A DNA stretch of 9,045 nucleotides. Origin: an uncultured Oscillospiraceae bacterium. GTDB taxonomy: Bacteria > Bacillota > Clostridia > Oscillospirales > Ruminococcaceae. Made by a program: the position numbers and the translations under genes. The stretch spans positions 1 to 9,045 of the forward strand of contig CAKSHG010000082.1 of NCBI GenBank assembly GCA_934456315.1. Direction: 5' to 3'. Below the pieces are notes generated by a model. It was given only the letters and a program-made list of their open reading frames with translations. It did not search any database and had not been told where the DNA came from. Of the stretch, positions 7,210 to 9,045 are shown piece by piece. Numbering within the stretch: position 1 is the first letter of the stretch; every line of letters starts with the position of its first letter.

Positions 7210-7238
7210 GCCCCTGCGGGTAATCCCGCAGGGGCTTT
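7210..7238 (+). terminator. Strong intrinsic terminator of the alpha-xylosidase gene
   Basis: An 11-bp perfect stem, GCCCCTGCGGG (7210-7220) with CCCGCAGGGGC (7225-7235), is closed by TAAT and followed by TTTCT. It begins 30 bp after the stop codon. The stem is very stable though the T-run is short. It should isolate the sugar gene from the cas locus. Confidence 0.85.
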
Positions 7239-7452
7239 CTGCGTGACCGGAAAAACGCTGAAGATACAAAAATCCCTGCGGGACAGATGGTGCTATTTGT
7301 GCAAAACGCAGACACTTATCAACTTTCATTCGGCGCCTGAAACAAATTCCGGAGCCGGAATATGTCGAAAATCAACAAAACGAATACCTGCGCAGCATCT
7401 CCGGAATGCCGGAGCAAATCCGTCCCCCGGAGCATTTTGGCTGCGCGGAAGC
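7239..7452. other. Hairpin-rich spacer upstream of the cas genes
   Basis: No credible gene is seen here. The spacer has two compact inverted repeats: ATTCCGG/CCGGAAT (7346-7352 and 7355-7361, 2-nt centre) and CTCCGG/CCGGAG (7399-7404 and 7409-7414, AATG loop). The heptamer CCGGAGC occurs three times (7349, 7409, 7427) and CCGGAAT twice (7355, 7401). A 9-bp copy of the terminator arm, CCCTGCGGG, recurs at 7274-7282. The spacer could hold binding sites for a regulator of the cas promoter, or a small structured RNA. A frame of 88 codons across 7243-7509 overlaps the promoter and looks like chance. No CRISPR repeats were found. Confidence 0.4.
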
Positions 7453-7481
7453 TTGAAAAACCAGTGCGCTCCAGCTATAAT
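7453..7481 (+). promoter_or_regulatory. Near-consensus promoter of the cas genes
   Basis: TTGAAA (7453-7458) and TATAAT (7476-7481) have a 17-bp spacer. The predicted start is near 7488, leaving about 23 nt before the cas5 start codon. The high match to consensus suggests the cas locus is actively transcribed and that cas5 is the first gene of its transcript. Confidence 0.85.
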
Positions 7482-7510
7482 AGAACTATATTATTCCGGG
7501 AGGAGATAAC

Positions 7511-8104
7511 GTGAATTTCTCAAATTCCATCGAGCTGGAGATAAGCGGCGAACGCGCGCTGTTCCGCGACCCGCTGGGTCCCGAGCCGCTGCCCGTACCA
7601 AGTTACGGGGCGCTGAAGGGCATACTCTGCTCCGTCTACTGGAATCCGGCGTTCATCTGGGTGCCGGACAGCCTGCGCGTCATGGAGCATATCTCCTGGG
7701 TCGGCGAGGGTGTGCACGTCACAGGCGGGAAGCACTCCCGGAACTTCAGTTCCGCCCACCTCCGCAGCGTGAGATATCAGCTCCGCGCCCACTTCGTCTG
7801 GAACGAGCAGCGCCCCGACCTCGCGCACGACCGCGACGAGAACAGGCACTTCCGGATAGCGCTGCGGAGCCTCTCCCGGGGAGGGCGCAGGGCAGTCTAC
7901 CTCGGCTCGCCCGACTGCCCCGGTACAGTGCGCTCCGCGCACTTCGGCAGCGGCGCGGGATACTACGACAACGCCGGGCTGATGGGCTTCGGCAGGCTGT
8001 TCCACAGCTTCGACTACGCCGCAGGAACGCCGCTGTACTCCGACTGCGTGATGGACAGCGGGCTGATAGACCTGTCAAATGTGAACCTCCAAAAACCGGT
8101 TTGA
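7511..8104 (+). CDS. cas5c: CRISPR-associated protein Cas5, type I-C-like (Cas5c/Cas5d), short form
   Basis: In type I-C systems this RAMP-fold protein cuts the pre-crRNA and stays bound to the 5' handle as part of Cascade. The family pattern is clear: ISGERALFRDPL (11-22), VPSYGALKGILCSVYWNPAFIWV (29-51), the RYQLRAHFVWNEQRPDLAHDRDENRHF stretch (88-114), GGRRAVYLG (124-132), FGSGAGYYD (145-153) and the closing VMDSGLID (180-187). By alignment from memory to Bacillus halodurans Cas5d (catalytic Tyr46, Lys116, His117), the equivalents are Tyr43, Arg112 and His113, so Lys is replaced by Arg. At 197 residues it is shorter than the usual 220-240, mainly because it ends soon after VMDSGLID. The GTG start has a strong GGGAGGAG (7498-7505) at suitable spacing and sits just after a strong promoter. 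It is followed by cas7, not cas8c. Confidence 0.92.
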   Translation: MNFSNSIELEISGERALFRDPLGPEPLPVPSYGALKGILCSVYWNPAFIWVPDSLRVMEHISWVGEGVHVTGGKHSRNFSSAHLRSVRYQLRAHFVWNEQRPDLAHDRDENRHFRIALRSLSRGGRRAVYLGSPDCPGTVRSAHFGSGAGYYDNAGLMGFGRLFHSFDYAAGTPLYSDCVMDSGLIDLSNVNLQKPV

Positions 8105-8206
8105 AAAGGGAAAATGGGCAGAATGCACCGAAGCAGTCAGTGTGCTGCTCAAACGAGGTTTTCAGAGGTGACCAAATATCAACGACCAGCAGAAAGGGAA
8201 ACCGCC
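8105..8206 (+). other. 102-bp gap between cas5 and cas7 where cas8c would be expected
   Basis: In type I-C loci a large cas8c gene normally lies here and genes abut closely. The gap instead holds no recognisable gene. The frame of cas7 is open from 8105 without a stop (reading KGKMGRMHRSSQ onward), with in-frame alternative starts at 8114, 8123 and 8168, but that peptide is not recognisable as any Cas domain. A 10-bp perfect palindrome, AAACCGGTTT (8093-8102), lies at the cas5 stop. The gap may be a deletion scar or an unusual untranslated leader. No CRISPR repeat is seen. Confidence 0.5.
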
Positions 8207-9045
8207 ATGCCGCAGCTACTAGACCACCGAATAGATTTCGAAGCGCTCATCACGGTGGATTCCGCGAATCCCAACGGCGACCCGATGAAAAAGGGGCTTC
8301 CCCGCACGGACGGTCAGGGACGCGGCGTCATATCCGCAGTCTGTATCCGCAGGAAGCTGCGGAATGCCCTCGCGGAAGCCGGACAGCTGATACTGATATC
8401 CCCGCCGGAATTTCGCGGGGACGACCTCCCGCGTAGGCTGAACGTCATCCCGGACGGCTGCGATATCCGCAGCGAAGCCTGCCGGAGATGGTACGACGTG
8501 CGCGCTTTCGGGCAGGTGTTCTCCTTCCGCGGGAAGCGCGTCCCCGGAGTAGTAGGCGCGGTTTCGCTCCAGCCGGCGGTGAGCGTCTGCCCGGTAAGGG
8601 TGGTTTCCACCGGGATAACCTGCTGCCTGCCCGCCAGCGAGCATGCCGCGATGGGCTTCAAGAACGCGGTCGAGCACGGGCTGTATATCCTGCGCGGCTC
8701 GATAATCCCGGGCATCGCCGAAAAGAACGGGTTCACCCTTTCCGACTGCGAGCTGCTGCGGAATGCCCTGCTGCGCTTCACGGACTTCGACTGCTCCTCC
8801 TCGCGCCCTGCCGGCTCCATGGAAGTCCGGCGGCTCTACTGGTGGGAGCACCCCGGGAAGCTCGGAGTATGCTCCCCCGCGCGGGTTTTCAGCAGCGTTA
8901 AAATCAAGCCGCTGAAAACGCGTCCGCTTTCCTTCAGGGATTACTCCATCTCACACAAGCCTGTCCCCGGCGTTACGCTCACCATATTCGGGGATATCGG
9001 CAGAAACGATACGCTTACAGCCGTCGGGGCGACCCGGCGCGGATA
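8207..9045 (+). CDS. cas7c: CRISPR-associated protein Cas7, type I-C-like (Csd2 family), cut by window end
   Basis: Cas7 forms the helical backbone of Cascade, several copies coating the crRNA spacer. About 279 residues are visible with no stop before the edge; Csd2 proteins are usually near 285-300, so most is present. Family marks are HRIDFEALITVDSANPNGDP (7-26), the PRTDGQGRGVISAVCIRRKLRN segment (32-53), WYDVRAFGQVFSFRGK, GLYILRGSI, SSSRPAGSMEV and LYWWEHPGKLGVCSPARV. Where relatives have VRGPVSI, this one reads VVGAVSL, losing the Arg and Pro. The ATG at 8207 places the start just before the family's conserved H-R-x-D-F; its ribosome binding site AAAGGG (8193-8198) is weak. In-frame upstream starts are possible but add unrecognised sequence. 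It is probably cotranscribed with cas5. I-C membership is by motif; a divergent type I variant is possible. Confidence 0.9.
   Translation, partial: MPQLLDHRIDFEALITVDSANPNGDPMKKGLPRTDGQGRGVISAVCIRRKLRNALAEAGQLILISPPEFRGDDLPRRLNVIPDGCDIRSEACRRWYDVRAFGQVFSFRGKRVPGVVGAVSLQPAVSVCPVRVVSTGITCCLPASEHAAMGFKNAVEHGLYILRGSIIPGIAEKNGFTLSDCELLRNALLRFTDFDCSSSRPAGSMEVRRLYWWEHPGKLGVCSPARVFSSVKIKPLKTRPLSFRDYSISHKPVPGVTLTIFGDIGRNDTLTAVGATRRG

Noticed and set aside
7274..7282. Second terminator formed by the repeat of CCCTGCGGG
   Set aside because: The local stem is only about 4 bp with a 3-nt loop and has no T-run. It is more likely a chance or decayed copy of the true terminator arm at 7212-7220.
7243..7509. 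88-codon plus-strand open frame between the GH31 gene and cas5
   Set aside because: It starts from a GTG next to the terminator, has no good ribosome binding site, runs across the cas promoter and ribosome binding site, and the peptide resembles no known family.
8101..8436. 111-codon open frame overlapping the cas5 end and cas7 start
   Set aside because: It begins at a TTG inside the cas5 stop region and runs out of frame through the clearly conserved N-terminus of Cas7. It is a shadow frame.
7181..9045. CRISPR array or leader near the cas genes
   Set aside because: No 30-37 bp direct repeats with regular spacing were found. The short CCGGA repeats are only 7 bp and irregularly spaced.

Overview
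The window reads as a chromosomal segment from a Gram-positive, sporulation-lineage bacterium of the Clostridia, most likely an Oscillospiraceae/Ruminococcus-like gut fibre degrader. This is an inference. It rests on a YlmC/YmxH-type PRC-barrel gene beside rpsB-tsf, strong AGGAGG ribosome binding sites, TTGAAA-17 bp-TATAAT promoters, moderately high GC, and a cytoplasmic GH31 alpha-xylosidase.

The layout is two blocks facing away from each other. Left block, all minus strand, read from 4649 down to 172: a six-helix membrane GGDEF protein, an SLC13/arsenite-citrate-type permease, a small YlmC/YmxH PRC-barrel protein, then the translation pair rpsB (ribosomal protein S2) and tsf (EF-Ts). The first three lie close together behind one near-consensus promoter. 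rpsB-tsf has its own near-consensus promoter just after the YmxH stop codon, plus a leader of about 124 nt with alternating repeats that could form mutually exclusive hairpins. Downstream of tsf, positions 4-153 hold five perfect or near-perfect inverted repeats in a row.

Right block, all plus strand from 4777: a promoter with a LacI-family-like operator just downstream drives a single-gene unit for a YicI-like GH31 alpha-xylosidase, closed by a strong terminator. A hairpin-rich spacer of about 215 bp follows. A third near-consensus promoter then starts a CRISPR-cas locus: a type I-C-like Cas5 (Cas5c/Cas5d family, GTG start) and, 102 bp later, a type I-C-like Cas7 (Csd2 family) that is cut by the window edge.

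The cas pair is the most unusual part. In ordinary type I-C loci the order is cas3-cas5-cas8c-cas7-cas4-cas1-cas2. Here the locus starts at cas5 with its own promoter, there is no cas3 upstream, and cas8c is missing between cas5 and cas7. Cas5 is short and ends early. Its crRNA-processing triad appears as Tyr-Arg-His instead of Tyr-Lys-His. No CRISPR repeat array is visible in the window. Either cas8c was deleted or moved, or this is a variant type I-C-derived effector whose other parts lie to the right.
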